This document shows positions 1-10,404 of a stretch of 64,000 bases of DNA, in pieces (the stretch's first letter is position 1; every line of letters starts with the position of its first letter). The stretch is taken from NCBI RefSeq assembly GCF_000146345.1, contig NZ_GL397071.1, forward strand, positions 1,344,242 through 1,408,241. The letters run 5' to 3'. The notes beneath the pieces are model-generated. The model was not told the DNA's origin, ran no database searches, and saw only the letters and a program-made list of their open reading frames with translations. The DNA comes from Peptoniphilus duerdenii ATCC BAA-1640. GTDB lineage: Bacteria; Bacillota; Clostridia; Tissierellales; Peptoniphilaceae. Made by a program: the position numbers and the translations under genes.

Positions 1-119
1 CACTAGCAAATTATGTTAGATGTGCTTTTTTAATTACAATTTATAATTTAAATAATCATGAATTATTAGATTTAAAACTCAATTATCAATGCAAAATATT
101 TAAAAAATTACAGTAATTT

Positions 120-198
120 ATAAAAAAGAGTGAAAACTTAGAATGCTATAATTAAATTAATTGATATAATATATCAAATAAAATTTAGGAGGAATATT
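120..198 (+). promoter_or_regulatory. Putative promoter and RBS of the SLH protein gene
   Basis: TATAAT hexamers occur at 147-152 and 165-170, followed by AGGAGG at 188-193 just before a TTG start. No convincing -35 box is visible. The first 120 bases are AT-rich and show no gene. Confidence 0.4.
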
Positions 199-1467
199 TT
201 GAAAAAATTTGTTAATTTACTTATTTTAGCTGTGGTTTTCATAGGATTTAGCGTAAATGCTTTTGCTGCCACAGAAAAGGATGATGACAAGATTAATTTC
301 TTGAAAGAAAAGAAAATCATCGCAGGTTATGAAAATGGTGATCTTGGACTTGATAAGAATATCAAGAGAAGTGAGCTTACCAAAATCTTGGTTTACGCTC
401 TTGGACACGAAGATAAGGCAAAAGAACTACAAGGTAAATCTATGCCTTTTAATGATGTTAAAAAAGATGATTGGGCAAATGGTGTAATTGCTTATGCAAA
501 GGACAATATGAATCTATTTAGCGGTTATCCAGATGGATCTTTTAAAGGTCAAAAGTATATAACCAATGCTGAAATTTTAAAGGTTCTTGTTTGCACAAAG
601 AAAAACCTTGATAAAGATGCAATTAATAGTGCAAAATGGCCTACCGATTGGATTAAATGGGCTAAAGAAGAAAATATTTGTACAAAAGATTTAGACCCAA
701 AGGCTTTTGCTTCTAGAAAAGATAGTTTTATATTCCTATACAATACAATTGCAGACAAATTAATGGAAAACTCAAAAGATTCTAAGGCTGAAAGTAAAGA
801 AGTAACTACTGATGCTAATAAAGTTTCAGAACTTAAAAAAAGTTTAAAGGCAATTATTGATTCTAAGAATGACAGTGTTCTTGAACTAAGTGCTATTAAT
901 ACTGAATCTAATAAAAAGGCTATCGCTGAAATGAAATCATTGATTGATGAAGCGAAGAAGTTACTAGATAAGAAGGATTTATCTCCTGAAGAAATTAAGA
1001 GACTCGAAGAGTTTGTTAAATTTGAAGGTAAGAAATACAGAGGAGCATTTAGAAATGCTGCTAAAAATATCTTGGTAGATTTTGAAGTTTTAGGGAATAG
1101 AGATGTTGTAAATAAAAATAACAACAAAAAATATACAGCTCTTGACAACAACCAAATAAAGGTAAAAACTTCTCTTAAAGATGTTAAAAAGATTGGAGAA
1201 TCTAAGGATAGATTTGTAAAACTAAACTATATTTCTAAGAAAAATTATGATGAAATAGATGCCATTTCTACATCTACTCCAAAATACAAAAAGGAAGAAC
1301 TAAGCAAAGATCTTTATACCGTTGAAGAAAAAGATGGAATCATTACTTTTACTATAAGTAAAGATCTTCCAGAAGATGTTGTAATTTTAAAACCAATCAT
1401 CTATGTAAAATATGCTGACAATATTTTATTTGAAAATGGAGATTTAGTTTACGTTAACGCTAAATAA
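199..1467 (+). CDS. SLH-domain surface protein
   Basis: Predicted exported cell-surface protein of 422 residues starting at TTG, supported by AGGAGG six bases upstream. The first ~24 residues form a signal peptide with cleavage likely after AFA. Two S-layer-homology modules follow at about residues 28-72 and 78-130, each with the hydrophobic FLKEKKII/GYxxGxF pattern and a conserved RSELTKIL or NAEILKVL end; a weaker third covers about 135-190. SLH modules normally bind secondary cell-wall polymers. The lysine/glutamate-rich rest (residues 200-422) has no family I recognise. The gene is monocistronic, with the T-box leader downstream. Function beyond wall attachment is unknown. Confidence 0.85.
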   Translation: MKKFVNLLILAVVFIGFSVNAFAATEKDDDKINFLKEKKIIAGYENGDLGLDKNIKRSELTKILVYALGHEDKAKELQGKSMPFNDVKKDDWANGVIAYAKDNMNLFSGYPDGSFKGQKYITNAEILKVLVCTKKNLDKDAINSAKWPTDWIKWAKEENICTKDLDPKAFASRKDSFIFLYNTIADKLMENSKDSKAESKEVTTDANKVSELKKSLKAIIDSKNDSVLELSAINTESNKKAIAEMKSLIDEAKKLLDKKDLSPEEIKRLEEFVKFEGKKYRGAFRNAAKNILVDFEVLGNRDVVNKNNNKKYTALDNNQIKVKTSLKDVKKIGESKDRFVKLNYISKKNYDEIDAISTSTPKYKKEELSKDLYTVEEKDGIITFTISKDLPEDVVILKPIIYVKYADNILFENGDLVYVNAK

Positions 1468-1607
1468 TCTTTTAACTTGGAAATTTAATTAAAAGAATTC
1501 TATTTTGAAAACAAAATAAAAAACTAACCCCAAAGCCCTAGGTGAATATTCTATTCAAAGTAAAAAATCTCGATATAAAAATAAAATAAATAATTTGAGA
1601 TTATCCC

Positions 1608-1636
1608 TTGACTTAAATTCTAATTTCTGTTAGTAT
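1608..1636 (+). promoter_or_regulatory. Sigma-A-type promoter of the T-box leader
   Basis: TTGACT (1608-1613) and TAGTAT (1631-1636) are separated by 17 bases and lie just upstream of the T-box RNA. The arrangement fits a housekeeping promoter. Confidence 0.6.
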
Positions 1637-1639
1637 TAC

Positions 1640-1912
1640 TTTAATTAGTTGCATTGAGAAGAGGAGTATCTTCTATTATTTATTTAAAGAGAGTCTTCGT
1701 TTGGTGAGAGAAGATAATAAATGTAGTTGAGAATAAAGACTTTGAGCAGCAATCTGGATTGTAAATGATAGGTTGCCGGGTAATCCCGTTACAGATGAAG
1801 AGTATGTAGTACTTAGTGAGGTTTAAAGTGTGAACTTTAAATAAATATGGGTGGTAACACGGTTTTAACGCTCCGTCCCAAGTTGATAACAACTGGGGTG
1901 GGGCTTTTTTTA
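1640..1912 (+). promoter_or_regulatory. T-box riboswitch with terminator
   Basis: The leader of the amino-acid transporter operon shows the T-box hallmark GGGTGGTAACACGG (1849-1862), close to the GGGTGGTACCGCG consensus, followed by CCGTCCC, which can pair back with GGG-GG to form the antiterminator. The competing terminator pairs 1870-1885 with 1889-1903 and ends in seven T residues. The upstream part (1650-1790) contains a long Stem I with a GGTGAGAG apical segment. T-boxes sense uncharged tRNA and allow read-through during amino-acid starvation. I could not fix the specifier codon by eye, so the amino acid sensed is open. Together with its promoter this explains most of the 472-base gap 1468-1939. 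Confidence 0.9.
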
Positions 1913-1939
1913 TTAAATTATTTTTCAAGGAGAATCAAG

Positions 1940-3517
1940 ATGAAGAGATTTATGAATGTAGTTTTATTGATTATGGTAGGCATTATTGGAATATTTTCGT
2001 TTCCAATGAGTACATTTGCTGAGGAGAACACTTTGAGGGTAGGACTTGAAGCTGCTTATCCGCCTTTTAACTGGACACAACAGACTGGACAGAATGGTGC
2101 TGTGCCTATTGAAGGGTCAAATGAATTTGCAAACGGCTATGACGTTCAAATGGCTAAGAAAATTGCAGAAGGTCTAGGAAAGAGACTTGTCCTAGTTAAG
2201 ATTGAATGGGATGGCTTAGTTCCTGCTTTAACTTCTGGAAGAATTGACCTTATCATGGCTGGAATGAGTCCAACCGCTGAGAGAGCAAAGCAAATAGATT
2301 TTTCCGATGCTTACTACGAGTCTGACCTTGTAATGGTTGTAAATGCAAAAGGAAAGTATGCTAATGCTTCTAAGTTAGATGATTTTACAGGGGCAGGTAT
2401 CGTTGCTCAGTTAAATACTTTTCACGATACGGTTATAGATCAAATACCTGGTGTTAATCATCTTGAACCAATGTCAGATTTCTCAATTATGAGAGTTGCA
2501 GTACAAACTGGTAAGGCTGATGGATATGTGGCTGAAAGACCTGAGGCAATGGCTGCTGAAACTGCTGGAGTTGGTATAAAAATGGTAGACTTAAATCCTG
2601 GATTTGACACAGACAAGGCGGATACTTCCATAGCAATTGGAATTAAAAAGGGAAATCCTATTAGAGAAAGACTTAACCAAATTCTAAGTGATGTGTCAAA
2701 AGAAGATAGATTAGAACTTATGGATGAAATGAACATCCTTCAAAACAAAGAAGAAAACGAAGGTGAAGGTTTAGAAAGATTTCTAAATAATATGAAGACC
2801 ATCTTCATAGAAAATAAGAGCAATTTCATAAGAGGAACTGGATATACGGTTTTAATTTCATTTGTAGGAACTGTACTCGGTCTTGTACTTGGATTAATTG
2901 TCGGAATAATAAGAACCATTCCTGAATCTTTGAAAAAAGGTAAAAATTTTGTCTTAAATATATTTAAAGTACTCGCAAATATCTACGTTCAAGTTTTAAG
3001 AGGTACACCGATGATTGTGCAATCAGTGCTAGTATACTTCGGACTACTCCAATTTGCTGGTATAAACCTATCTCCGATGCAAGCAGCATTCTTAGTAGTT
3101 TCTGTAAACACTGGAGCATACCTATCAGAAGTTGTAAGAGGAGGTATAAATTCAATCGACAAGGGACAGTTTGAAGCTGCAAGGTCTCTTGGAATGAACC
3201 ACTACCAAACTATGGTGCATGTGGTACTTCCACAGGCAATTAAAAATATAATTCCTGCAATTGGAAATGAATTTATCGTAAATATAAAGGATACATCTGT
3301 GTTAAACGTCATAGCTGTAAACGAACTTTTCTTTACAACTAAATCAATAGTTGGTGGCAATCTAATGTACTTTGAAACATACTTAATTACATCAATTATT
3401 TATTTAACACTTACATTATCTATAGCTTACTTTTTACATTTCGTAGAAAGGCTGTTGGCAGATCCGAATTCATATGTTAAGACTGGAAATACTGATGTAA
3501 TGAAGAGTGCAAATTAG
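1940..3517 (+). CDS. Amino-acid ABC transporter, substrate-binding/permease fusion
   Basis: A 525-residue fusion of a periplasmic-type binding domain and a His/Glu/Gln/Arg-type permease. Start ATG at 1940 follows AAGGAG; an upstream in-frame start lies inside the T-box and is rejected. Residues 1-27 are a signal peptide. Residues ~30-275 are the SBP_bac_3 domain (LRVGLEAAYPPFNW, then NGYDVQMAKKIAE). From ~300 the permease has about five membrane segments and the EAARSLGMNHYQTMVHVVLPQA coupling-helix region typical of HisM/GlnP. Such fusions import polar amino acids. It lies 9 bases before its ATPase. Control by the T-box implies response to uncharged tRNA. The substrate is not determined. Confidence 0.92.
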   Translation: MKRFMNVVLLIMVGIIGIFSFPMSTFAEENTLRVGLEAAYPPFNWTQQTGQNGAVPIEGSNEFANGYDVQMAKKIAEGLGKRLVLVKIEWDGLVPALTSGRIDLIMAGMSPTAERAKQIDFSDAYYESDLVMVVNAKGKYANASKLDDFTGAGIVAQLNTFHDTVIDQIPGVNHLEPMSDFSIMRVAVQTGKADGYVAERPEAMAAETAGVGIKMVDLNPGFDTDKADTSIAIGIKKGNPIRERLNQILSDVSKEDRLELMDEMNILQNKEENEGEGLERFLNNMKTIFIENKSNFIRGTGYTVLISFVGTVLGLVLGLIVGIIRTIPESLKKGKNFVLNIFKVLANIYVQVLRGTPMIVQSVLVYFGLLQFAGINLSPMQAAFLVVSVNTGAYLSEVVRGGINSIDKGQFEAARSLGMNHYQTMVHVVLPQAIKNIIPAIGNEFIVNIKDTSVLNVIAVNELFFTTKSIVGGNLMYFETYLITSIIYLTLTLSIAYFLHFVERLLADPNSYVKTGNTDVMKSAN

Positions 3518-3526
3518 GAGAAGATT

Positions 3527-4255
3527 ATGAAAAAGAATATATTGAAAGTAAATAATTTAAAAAAATCATTCGGTCAAAATGAAATCCTAAAGGGAATATC
3601 TTTTGAACTTGATGAAGGGCAAGTAACTACGATTATCGGTCCATCTGGATCTGGAAAATCAACTCTTCTAAGATGTTTAAACCTATTAGAAAGACCAGAC
3701 GGTGGAGAGATAATCTATGAGGGAAAAAACATTTTAAATAATGATTTTAGAACTTCTGACTTCAAGGGCAAAGTTGCTATGGTGTTTCAAAACTTCAATC
3801 TTTTTAACAATATGAATGTGCTTGATAATTGTATCAAAGCACCAATAAAGGTTTTAAATATAGATAGAGAAACGGCAAGGAAAAAGGCGATTCATAATCT
3901 TGAACTAGTAGGGATGGGAGATTTTTTAGAAGCTAGACCAAGTCAACTTTCTGGTGGACAGAAACAGAGAGTCGCAATTGCAAGGGCTCTTACCATGGAT
4001 CCAGACCTTATACTATTCGATGAGCCAACATCTGCACTAGATCCTGAAATGGTAGGAGAAGTACTATCAGCGATTAGAAATTTAAGAGATTTAGGTCTTA
4101 CTATGATTATAGTGACCCACGAAATGGATTTTGCTAAGAAAGTATCCGATAAAGTAATATTCATGGATGGTGGAAAGATCTTGGAAGAAGGATCTCCTGA
4201 AGATATATTTGATAATCCAAAATTTGAAAGAACTAGAGATTTTGTAAATTTTTAA
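3527..4255 (+). CDS. Polar amino-acid ABC transporter ATP-binding protein
   Basis: ATPase subunit (242 residues) of the GlnQ/HisP/ArtP family that powers the fused transporter just upstream. Visible motifs: Walker [10 protein letters not shown] (~36-44), Q-loop VFQNFNLF, signature LSGGQKQR (~143-150), Walker [13 protein letters not shown] and switch histidine in VTHEMDF. Full length for the family. Start ATG follows GGAGAAG. It shares the T-box-controlled transcript and ends at a strong terminator. Confidence 0.93.
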   Translation: MKKNILKVNNLKKSFGQNEILKGISFELDEGQVTTIIGPSGSGKSTLLRCLNLLERPDGGEIIYEGKNILNNDFRTSDFKGKVAMVFQNFNLFNNMNVLDNCIKAPIKVLNIDRETARKKAIHNLELVGMGDFLEARPSQLSGGQKQRVAIARALTMDPDLILFDEPTSALDPEMVGEVLSAIRNLRDLGLTMIIVTHEMDFAKKVSDKVIFMDGGKILEEGSPEDIFDNPKFERTRDFVNF

Positions 4256-4287
4256 AAATACAAAGAAAAAATTTAATCAAAAACTAA

Positions 4288-4322
4288 AATAAGTGCAAGA
4301 TATTCTTGCACTTATTTTTTTA
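4288..4322 (+). terminator. Rho-independent terminator after the amino-acid transporter
   Basis: A 13-bp stem, AATAAGTGCAAGA against TCTTGCACTTATT, with a three-base loop is followed by a T run. It ends two bases before the convergent rubredoxin stop, so it may serve both strands. Confidence 0.85.
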
Positions 4323-4323
4323 A

Positions 4324-4485
4324 TTATTCAACTGGTTCGAAATCGCTTTTTTCAGCGCCACATAGTGGGCAAACCCAATCTTCTGGTAGGTTTTCAAAAG
4401 CAGTACCAGGTTCGATTCCTGAATCTTCGTCTCCTAGTTCTGGATCGTAAATATATCCGCATAATTGACATTCATATTTTTGCAT
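4324..4485 (-). CDS. Rubredoxin
   Basis: A 53-residue electron carrier found by translating the minus strand. It starts [19 protein letters not shown] and carries the two CxxC iron-binding knuckles (CQLCG near residue 6 and VCPLCGA near residue 39) plus the conserved PEDWVCP. That is the usual rubredoxin length. In anaerobes, rubredoxin delivers electrons to oxygen- and superoxide-detoxifying enzymes. AAAGGAG lies upstream of the ATG. It is a single gene, convergent with the amino-acid transporter. Confidence 0.95.
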   Translation of the reverse strand: MQKYECQLCGYIYDPELGDEDSGIEPGTAFENLPEDWVCPLCGAEKSDFEPVE

Positions 4486-4642
4486 AAGTTTACTCCTTTC
4501 ATATGTCCTTTATAATCTAATGATACCCAATAGCATACATTTTGTAAACAATTATTATAATTTTTATAAAATTTGCAATCGACTTTTAGTGTTTAACTTA
4601 TGAAAACAAGGGTATTAATACAACATATAGAAGAGGTATATT

Positions 4643-5041
4643 ATGAAGACGATTTATTGTTTTGAGGGGAGTATAAAATCAAATCTAAATGAGGTTAAAC
4701 CTTTGGTAGAAGAAACCCTATTTGATCTTAAAAATTTCATAAAATGTGAAAGCTCATTATTTGATATTAGGCTTATCCTTGATGAACTGATGATAAATTC
4801 TATTCTTCATGGTAATAATAGCAATTTTTTAAAGAATGTGCATCTTAGTATATTTTTGAAAGATAATGAAGTTGAAATTAGAGTTAAGGATGAAGGCAAA
4901 GGAGTAATCTTTGACTTTAGTAAATATGATGCAGATGATTTAAAGACGACTGGTAGAGGTCTAGTATTGGTTAAAGAACTTACTGACAGATTTATTCTAC
5001 ATGGCAATGAGGTCATCGCAATTAAGTACTTAAACAAATAA
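4643..5041 (+). CDS. RsbW-like ATP-binding (anti-sigma type) protein
   Basis: A 132-residue stand-alone HATPase_c_2 (GHKL) domain. The N box is LILDELMINSILHGN (~50-64), the G1 box VKDEGKGVIFDF (~88-99) and the G2 region TTGRGLVLVKEL (~108-119). Proteins of this type are serine kinases acting as anti-sigma factors or their relatives (RsbW/SpoIIAB). No sigma factor or STAS antagonist lies next to it, so the partner is unknown. Start ATG follows AGAGG; the gene is monocistronic with its own terminator. Confidence 0.8.
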   Translation: MKTIYCFEGSIKSNLNEVKPLVEETLFDLKNFIKCESSLFDIRLILDELMINSILHGNNSNFLKNVHLSIFLKDNEVEIRVKDEGKGVIFDFSKYDADDLKTTGRGLVLVKELTDRFILHGNEVIAIKYLNK

Positions 5042-5060
5042 ATTTATAAGTTATTATAAG

Positions 5061-5084
5061 AAACTTCCACTGGAAGTTTTTTTA
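5061..5084 (+). terminator. Terminator after the RsbW-like gene
   Basis: AAACTTC/GAAGTTT stem with a five-base loop, followed by T residues. Confidence 0.75.
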
Positions 5085-5187
5085 TTGCGTTTTTGTGTAA
5101 ATTTGCTAAAATATTTGGATTATTTACTATAAATGTGGACAAATTTAATTTTTAAATGTAAAATAGTTAAGTTAGGAAAAGGTGAAT

Positions 5188-7008
5188 ATGAAAAGATTAG
5201 ATGTTAGAAATATAGCTATCATTGCCCATGTCGATCACGGCAAGACCACTCTAGTAGACTCTCTACTAAGACAATCAGGTATTTTTAGAAAAAATCAAGA
5301 AGTAAAAGACCGTGTCATGGACTCAAATGATATCGAAAGAGAAAGAGGAATCACCATCCTCTCAAAAAATACTGCAGTTATGCATAATGGTGTAAAAATA
5401 AATATTATTGACACCCCTGGTCACGCTGACTTTGGCGGTGAGGTTGAACGTGTTTTAAAGATGGTGCAAGGAGTTGTACTTCTTGTAGATGCATTTGAAG
5501 GTCCTATGCCACAAACTAAGTTTGTGCTTAAGAAATCATTTGAACTTAATCTTCCTGTTATCGTATGTATTAATAAGGTAGATAGACCTGAAGCGAGACC
5601 AAAAGAAGTGGTGGATGAAGTTCTAGATTTATTTATTGAACTTGGTGCAGATGAAGATGTGCTTGAAAGTCCATTTATATTTGCTTCAGCTAAGCAAGGA
5701 TTTGCATCCCTTGATCCAGAAGATCTAGGAAATAATATGGATCCACTATTTAATACCATCATCGACTATATCGAACCACCTGAAAATAGGGATGATGAAC
5801 CATTCCAAATGCTAGTGTCAACCATTGACTATTCTGACTATGTAGGAAGAATTGGTATTGGTAGGATTGAAAGAGGAATCTTAAAAGAAAATGAAACAGC
5901 AATCCTTGTAAATGCAAATGATGAAAATAGACATATCAAAGTTAAGATTTCAAATGTCTATGAATTTGAAGGACTTGATAGGGTTGAAGTTGAAGAGGCT
6001 CATTCAGGTTCCATAGTTGCGATTACAGGTATAGAAGATATAAATATTGGAGATACCATAGCTTCTACTGATGCGCCAGAACCACTTGATTTTGTAAAGA
6101 TTTCAGAACCTACAATCTCAATGAACTTCTCTGTAAACGACAGTCCATTTGCAGGTAAAGAAGGAAAATTCCTTACAAGTAGACAGATAAGAGCAAGACT
6201 CTTTAAAGAATTACAAACAGACGTATCACTAAGAGTAGAAGAAACAGACTCAACAGATTCATTTAAAGTAAGCGGCAGAGGAGAGCTCCATCTTTCAGTT
6301 TTAATAGAAAATATGAGACGTGAAGGATTTGAATTCCAAGTTTCTAAACCACAAGTTCTATTCAAAGAAATAGATGGCAAGAAACATGAACCGATGGAAA
6401 TTGTTACAGTGGATGTTTCACAAGACTATGTAGGGTCAGTAATAGAAAAACTCGGTAGAAGAAAAGGCGAGCTTTCTGTAATGGAAGAACCAAAAGGCGG
6501 CTACCAAAGACTTATCTTTAAAATCCCTGCAAGAGGATTAATAGGATATAGATCAGAATTTCTAACCGATACAAAAGGTGAAGGAATCCTAAATTCAAGC
6601 TTTGACTCCTACGAACCATTCAAAGGAGAAATACCTAGACGTGCATTTGCATCAATAGTTTCATTCGACACAGGAGTTGCAACATCTTACGGTCTTGCAA
6701 ATGCTCAAGATAGAGGAACTCTATTCGTAACTCCAGGTATGGAAGTTTACGAAGGTCAAATAGTAGGAGAAAGTCCAAAGGGAGTGGAACTAGAAGTATC
6801 AGTTACCCGTGCTAAGAAACAATCCAATGTTCGTGCGTCAGGTTCTGATGATGCTATAAAGCTAAGTCCAGTTCACGAAATGAGTCTTGAAGAAGCTCTA
6901 GAGTTTATTGAAGACGATGAACTTATAGAAGTAACTCCTTCTACATTTAGAGTTAGAAAGAGAATTCTAAACAGTCAAGCAAGATATAAATCAAAAAAGA
7001 ATAAATAA
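5188..7008 (+). CDS. typA: Ribosome-binding GTPase TypA/BipA
   Basis: A 606-residue translational GTPase. G1 is AHVDHGKTT (~10-18), switch I ends RERGITILSKN, G3 is DTPGHADFGGEV, and G4 is NKVD; EF-G-like domains II, III and V and the BipA-specific C-terminus (ARGLIGYRSEFLTDTKGEG) follow. TypA binds 70S ribosomes and aids subunit assembly and stress or low-temperature growth. The ATG at 5188 is preferred over an in-frame GTG two codons earlier that overlaps the AGGAAAAGG ribosome-binding site. Its own terminator appears to be split by element 1. Confidence 0.97.
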   Translation: MKRLDVRNIAIIAHVDHGKTTLVDSLLRQSGIFRKNQEVKDRVMDSNDIERERGITILSKNTAVMHNGVKINIIDTPGHADFGGEVERVLKMVQGVVLLVDAFEGPMPQTKFVLKKSFELNLPVIVCINKVDRPEARPKEVVDEVLDLFIELGADEDVLESPFIFASAKQGFASLDPEDLGNNMDPLFNTIIDYIEPPENRDDEPFQMLVSTIDYSDYVGRIGIGRIERGILKENETAILVNANDENRHIKVKISNVYEFEGLDRVEVEEAHSGSIVAITGIEDINIGDTIASTDAPEPLDFVKISEPTISMNFSVNDSPFAGKEGKFLTSRQIRARLFKELQTDVSLRVEETDSTDSFKVSGRGELHLSVLIENMRREGFEFQVSKPQVLFKEIDGKKHEPMEIVTVDVSQDYVGSVIEKLGRRKGELSVMEEPKGGYQRLIFKIPARGLIGYRSEFLTDTKGEGILNSSFDSYEPFKGEIPRRAFASIVSFDTGVATSYGLANAQDRGTLFVTPGMEVYEGQIVGESPKGVELEVSVTRAKKQSNVRASGSDDAIKLSPVHEMSLEEALEFIEDDELIEVTPSTFRVRKRILNSQARYKSKKNK

Positions 7009-7012
7009 AATA

Positions 7013-7025
7013 AATCCCTTAGGGG
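7013..7025 (+). other. Left half of the typA terminator / attL core of element 1
   Basis: The AAATCCC-TTA-GGGG run after typA lacks its U-rich half here. The GGGG at 7022-7025 is shared with 19628-19631. Joining the two flanks gives stem AAATCCC, loop TTAG, stem GGGATTT and a T run, that is, an intact terminator. I take GGGG as containing the crossover core; the exact base is not resolvable. Confidence 0.6.
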
Positions 7026-7057
7026 CTCTTAATTAGGGATTAATTTCCTTAAAATTT

Positions 7058-7092
7058 AATCGGCATGAAGGTATTAACCTTTGTGCCGATTT

Positions 7093-7095
<3 letters not shown>
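7058..7095 (-). terminator. Hairpin at the recombinase 3' end
   Basis: ATCGGCA...AAGG pairs with CCTT..TGCCGAT across 7060-7090, followed by TTTTTAT on the plus strand. It overlaps the recombinase stop codon (7093-7095). T residues are on the plus side only, so action on the minus-strand transcript is less certain. Confidence 0.5.
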
Positions 7096-8793
<1,698 letters not shown>

Positions 8794-8802
8794 TCAAGTT
8801 AA

Positions 8803-8985
8803 TTAAGCCGATAAATTGGTTCTATTCAAAGCATCTACATTGTTTAATATGAGCTTTCTTATGATTTGTTCGACACTCTTTTTTGCATTTTCACTTTTCA
8901 TAGAATGAACTGTAAAGATTGTGCCAGATACCTCAATATTCTCCGACTTTTTAATCTCATTCTTTTTAGTTTCTACCATAGGCAT
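8803..8985 (-). CDS. Small TnpW-like protein, coupled to the capsid gene
   Basis: A 60-residue protein whose ATG overlaps the capsid stop by one base (TAATG), suggesting translational coupling. The core pattern V-GTIFTVHSMKSENAKKSVEQ-IRKLI resembles IGKATYEVVVHFNENATETMQDKLKRI of the TnpW protein at 52606 in spacing and polarity. In both elements it precedes a TnpX-type recombinase. TnpW function is not established. The resemblance is by eye and needs an alignment. Confidence 0.55.
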   Translation of the reverse strand: MPMVETKKNEIKKSENIEVSGTIFTVHSMKSENAKKSVEQIIRKLILNNVDALNRTNLSA

Positions 8986-9932
8986 TATTCTTCAATGGCT
9001 AAAGTAAGGACTGAATCCTTATCCATTAGCTTGGCATCTAAATATTCTCGCATAATGAAGCCTTGATGTTGTTTAAGAATAAACATCTCGGACAATCTTT
9101 TTATTGTTGGATTTTGTCTTTCAACAATCCAGTAGTTTGAAAAGTCTCCAAAAGCGATAGGTTTTAAACCTATATCAATGTCTGGCATAAAGTTTGAGAT
9201 TAGAATTTCTTTTCCCATGAAAGTGCCATCATATTGATTCCACAAATAGCTACCTTGACCATCTTTTAAGCTTTGAAGATAAAGAGCAGTCTTATCGTTC
9301 ATTAACCATTTTGCATTTTCCCTGTAATCACTATCTAAAGAGAAGAATAGTTTTTTCAAGTCATCAAGCTTTATTTCTTTTGTAGCAGATAGGCTTTTAA
9401 TCTTTTCATCCACTAAGATTCCTAAAGGCTCTCCATTACCATCGCCAATGATAAAAGCTTTATCTTCAGCCTTGGCAAAATTATGAGCAAAGGTATCTAG
9501 GATTATTTTTTCAATCTTAGTTTGAGGATCATTTAAAAAGTCTTCGTGGATTGTAATTAAGTTAGATAATGTATTGCATTCTAAATTCACATCCACATCT
9601 TTCATTTCTAAAGCATCTGCAAATAGGTCATGTTCTCCTGCTTTTGTCCAAGTTGCCATAGATTTACTTGGAAAAGTTACAATAGAAGATGAATCTACAT
9701 CATTTTTTAAAACTGTAGCTTCTTTTCTAACTACGCTCTTTTCTGCAAGTGTTTCTCTAAAGTGTTCTGTGCTTTCTGCATCCATAAAAGGTGAGCCATC
9801 TTGGATAAGACCAAGAGCCTTAATATCTGAATAAGATGATTCATCCTTGTTTCTTAAATAATTCCATAGATTAGTTTTATAGGAATTAGCTGACAATATT
9901 TCGTTTCTTTTTGATTTTTCTTTAATTAACAT
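8985..9932 (-). CDS. HK97-fold major capsid protein lacking a scaffold domain
   Basis: A 315-residue protein matching the mature part of HK97-family major capsid proteins: VTFPSKSMATWTKAGEHD (spine region), LITIHEDFLNDPQTKIEKII, AFIIGDGNGEPLGIL, KWLMNDKTALYLQSLKD, and a C-terminal F-MREYLDAKLMDKDSVL (P-domain strand). Typical phage versions carry an extra ~100-residue N-terminal delta (scaffold) domain removed by a protease. Here only ~20 residues precede the mature-like fold. No protease, portal or terminase gene adjoins. It could build small capsids, redirect a helper phage's capsid, or act as a capsid poison. GGAGAA precedes the ATG. Confidence 0.85.
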   Translation of the reverse strand: MLIKEKSKRNEILSANSYKTNLWNYLRNKDESSYSDIKALGLIQDGSPFMDAESTEHFRETLAEKSVVRKEATVLKNDVDSSSIVTFPSKSMATWTKAGEHDLFADALEMKDVDVNLECNTLSNLITIHEDFLNDPQTKIEKIILDTFAHNFAKAEDKAFIIGDGNGEPLGILVDEKIKSLSATKEIKLDDLKKLFFSLDSDYRENAKWLMNDKTALYLQSLKDGQGSYLWNQYDGTFMGKEILISNFMPDIDIGLKPIAFGDFSNYWIVERQNPTIKRLSEMFILKQHQGFIMREYLDAKLMDKDSVLTLAIEE

Positions 9933-10080
9933 AAATTTCTCCTTTGTATTTTTTGAATTATTCAGGGCATTAAAATAATTTTTTAATACCCCCTTTGAAC
10001 CTGTCTTTTTGTGCGTAAGAGGGCGGCACCGTTGATAGAAAAAAGTCTCCTGGAGATTAGGATGCCCCCTGGGTTACAAA
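9933..10080 (-). other. Gap between the capsid gene and the 70-residue gene
   Basis: This 148-base spacer contains GGGTATTAAAA/TTTTAATGCCC dyad symmetry near 9966-9992 and a short TCTCC/GGAGA palindrome followed by T residues on the minus strand (10043-10058). It may end the upstream message and set capsid expression apart. No further gene is visible. Confidence 0.35.
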
Positions 10081-10293
10081 TTATTTTTTGCTCACAATAT
10101 ATTCTTCGGCTTCTTCTAAGGAAGGGAAGAACATATTCTTAAATCTTCCATCAATTACAAGATAAGACTTGTCTCCTTTAGCAAGGATGATTTTATCCTT
10201 ATCTTTATTAATTACATTTAGGACTTCATACTTAGTGTCCTTTAAGTCCACAGCTGTAAGTTTATCTTTTTCAAAAATATCTCCAATAATCAT
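10081..10293 (-). CDS. Small hypothetical protein of element 1
   Basis: A 70-residue acidic protein starting at ATG 10293 with AAAGGAG upstream, starting MIIGDIFEKDKLTAVDLKD and ending EEAEEYIVSK. The strand-turn-strand pattern suggests a small beta-rich fold; I do not recognise a family. It lies between primase and capsid genes on the same strand, behind one of two matching hairpins, so it probably belongs to the replication/capsid transcript. Confidence 0.6.
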   Translation of the reverse strand: MIIGDIFEKDKLTAVDLKDTKYEVLNVINKDKDKIILAKGDKSYLVIDGRFKNMFFPSLEEAEEYIVSKK

Positions 10294-10315
10294 TTCTACT
10301 CCTTTCAAAATATCT

Positions 10316-10400
10316 GGGGCAGTGTGGCAGGTGAAAACTAAACTTCCTATAGAGAATAGAAGTTTTAAGCCCTATATATTTACCTGCCACATTGCCACCT
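10316..10400. repeat. Intercistronic inverted repeat, copy A
   Basis: The left arm GGCAGTGTGGCAGGTGAAA (10317-10335) and the right arm TTTACCTGCCACATTGCC (10380-10397) are near-perfect inverted repeats separated by ~44 bases. The motif recurs in copy B at 10885-10968. On the minus-strand RNA each would form an ~18-bp hairpin just after one gene and before the next. Confidence 0.8.
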
Positions 10401-10404
10401 TTAT

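Noticed and set aside
549..1151. 200-codon antisense ORF opposite the SLH gene
   Set aside because: Lysine/glutamate-rich coding DNA yields serine/leucine/phenylalanine-rich open antisense frames; no RBS or family motif.
1847..1939. An in-frame N-terminal extension of the amino-acid transporter fusion
   Set aside because: It lies inside the T-box terminator, has no RBS and would bury the signal peptide that starts at ATG 1940.
8985..9932. Capsid-like protein as an encapsulin with cargo
   Set aside because: No enzyme cargo gene with a targeting tail adjoins, and the genomic setting is replicative/integrative. Not formally excluded.
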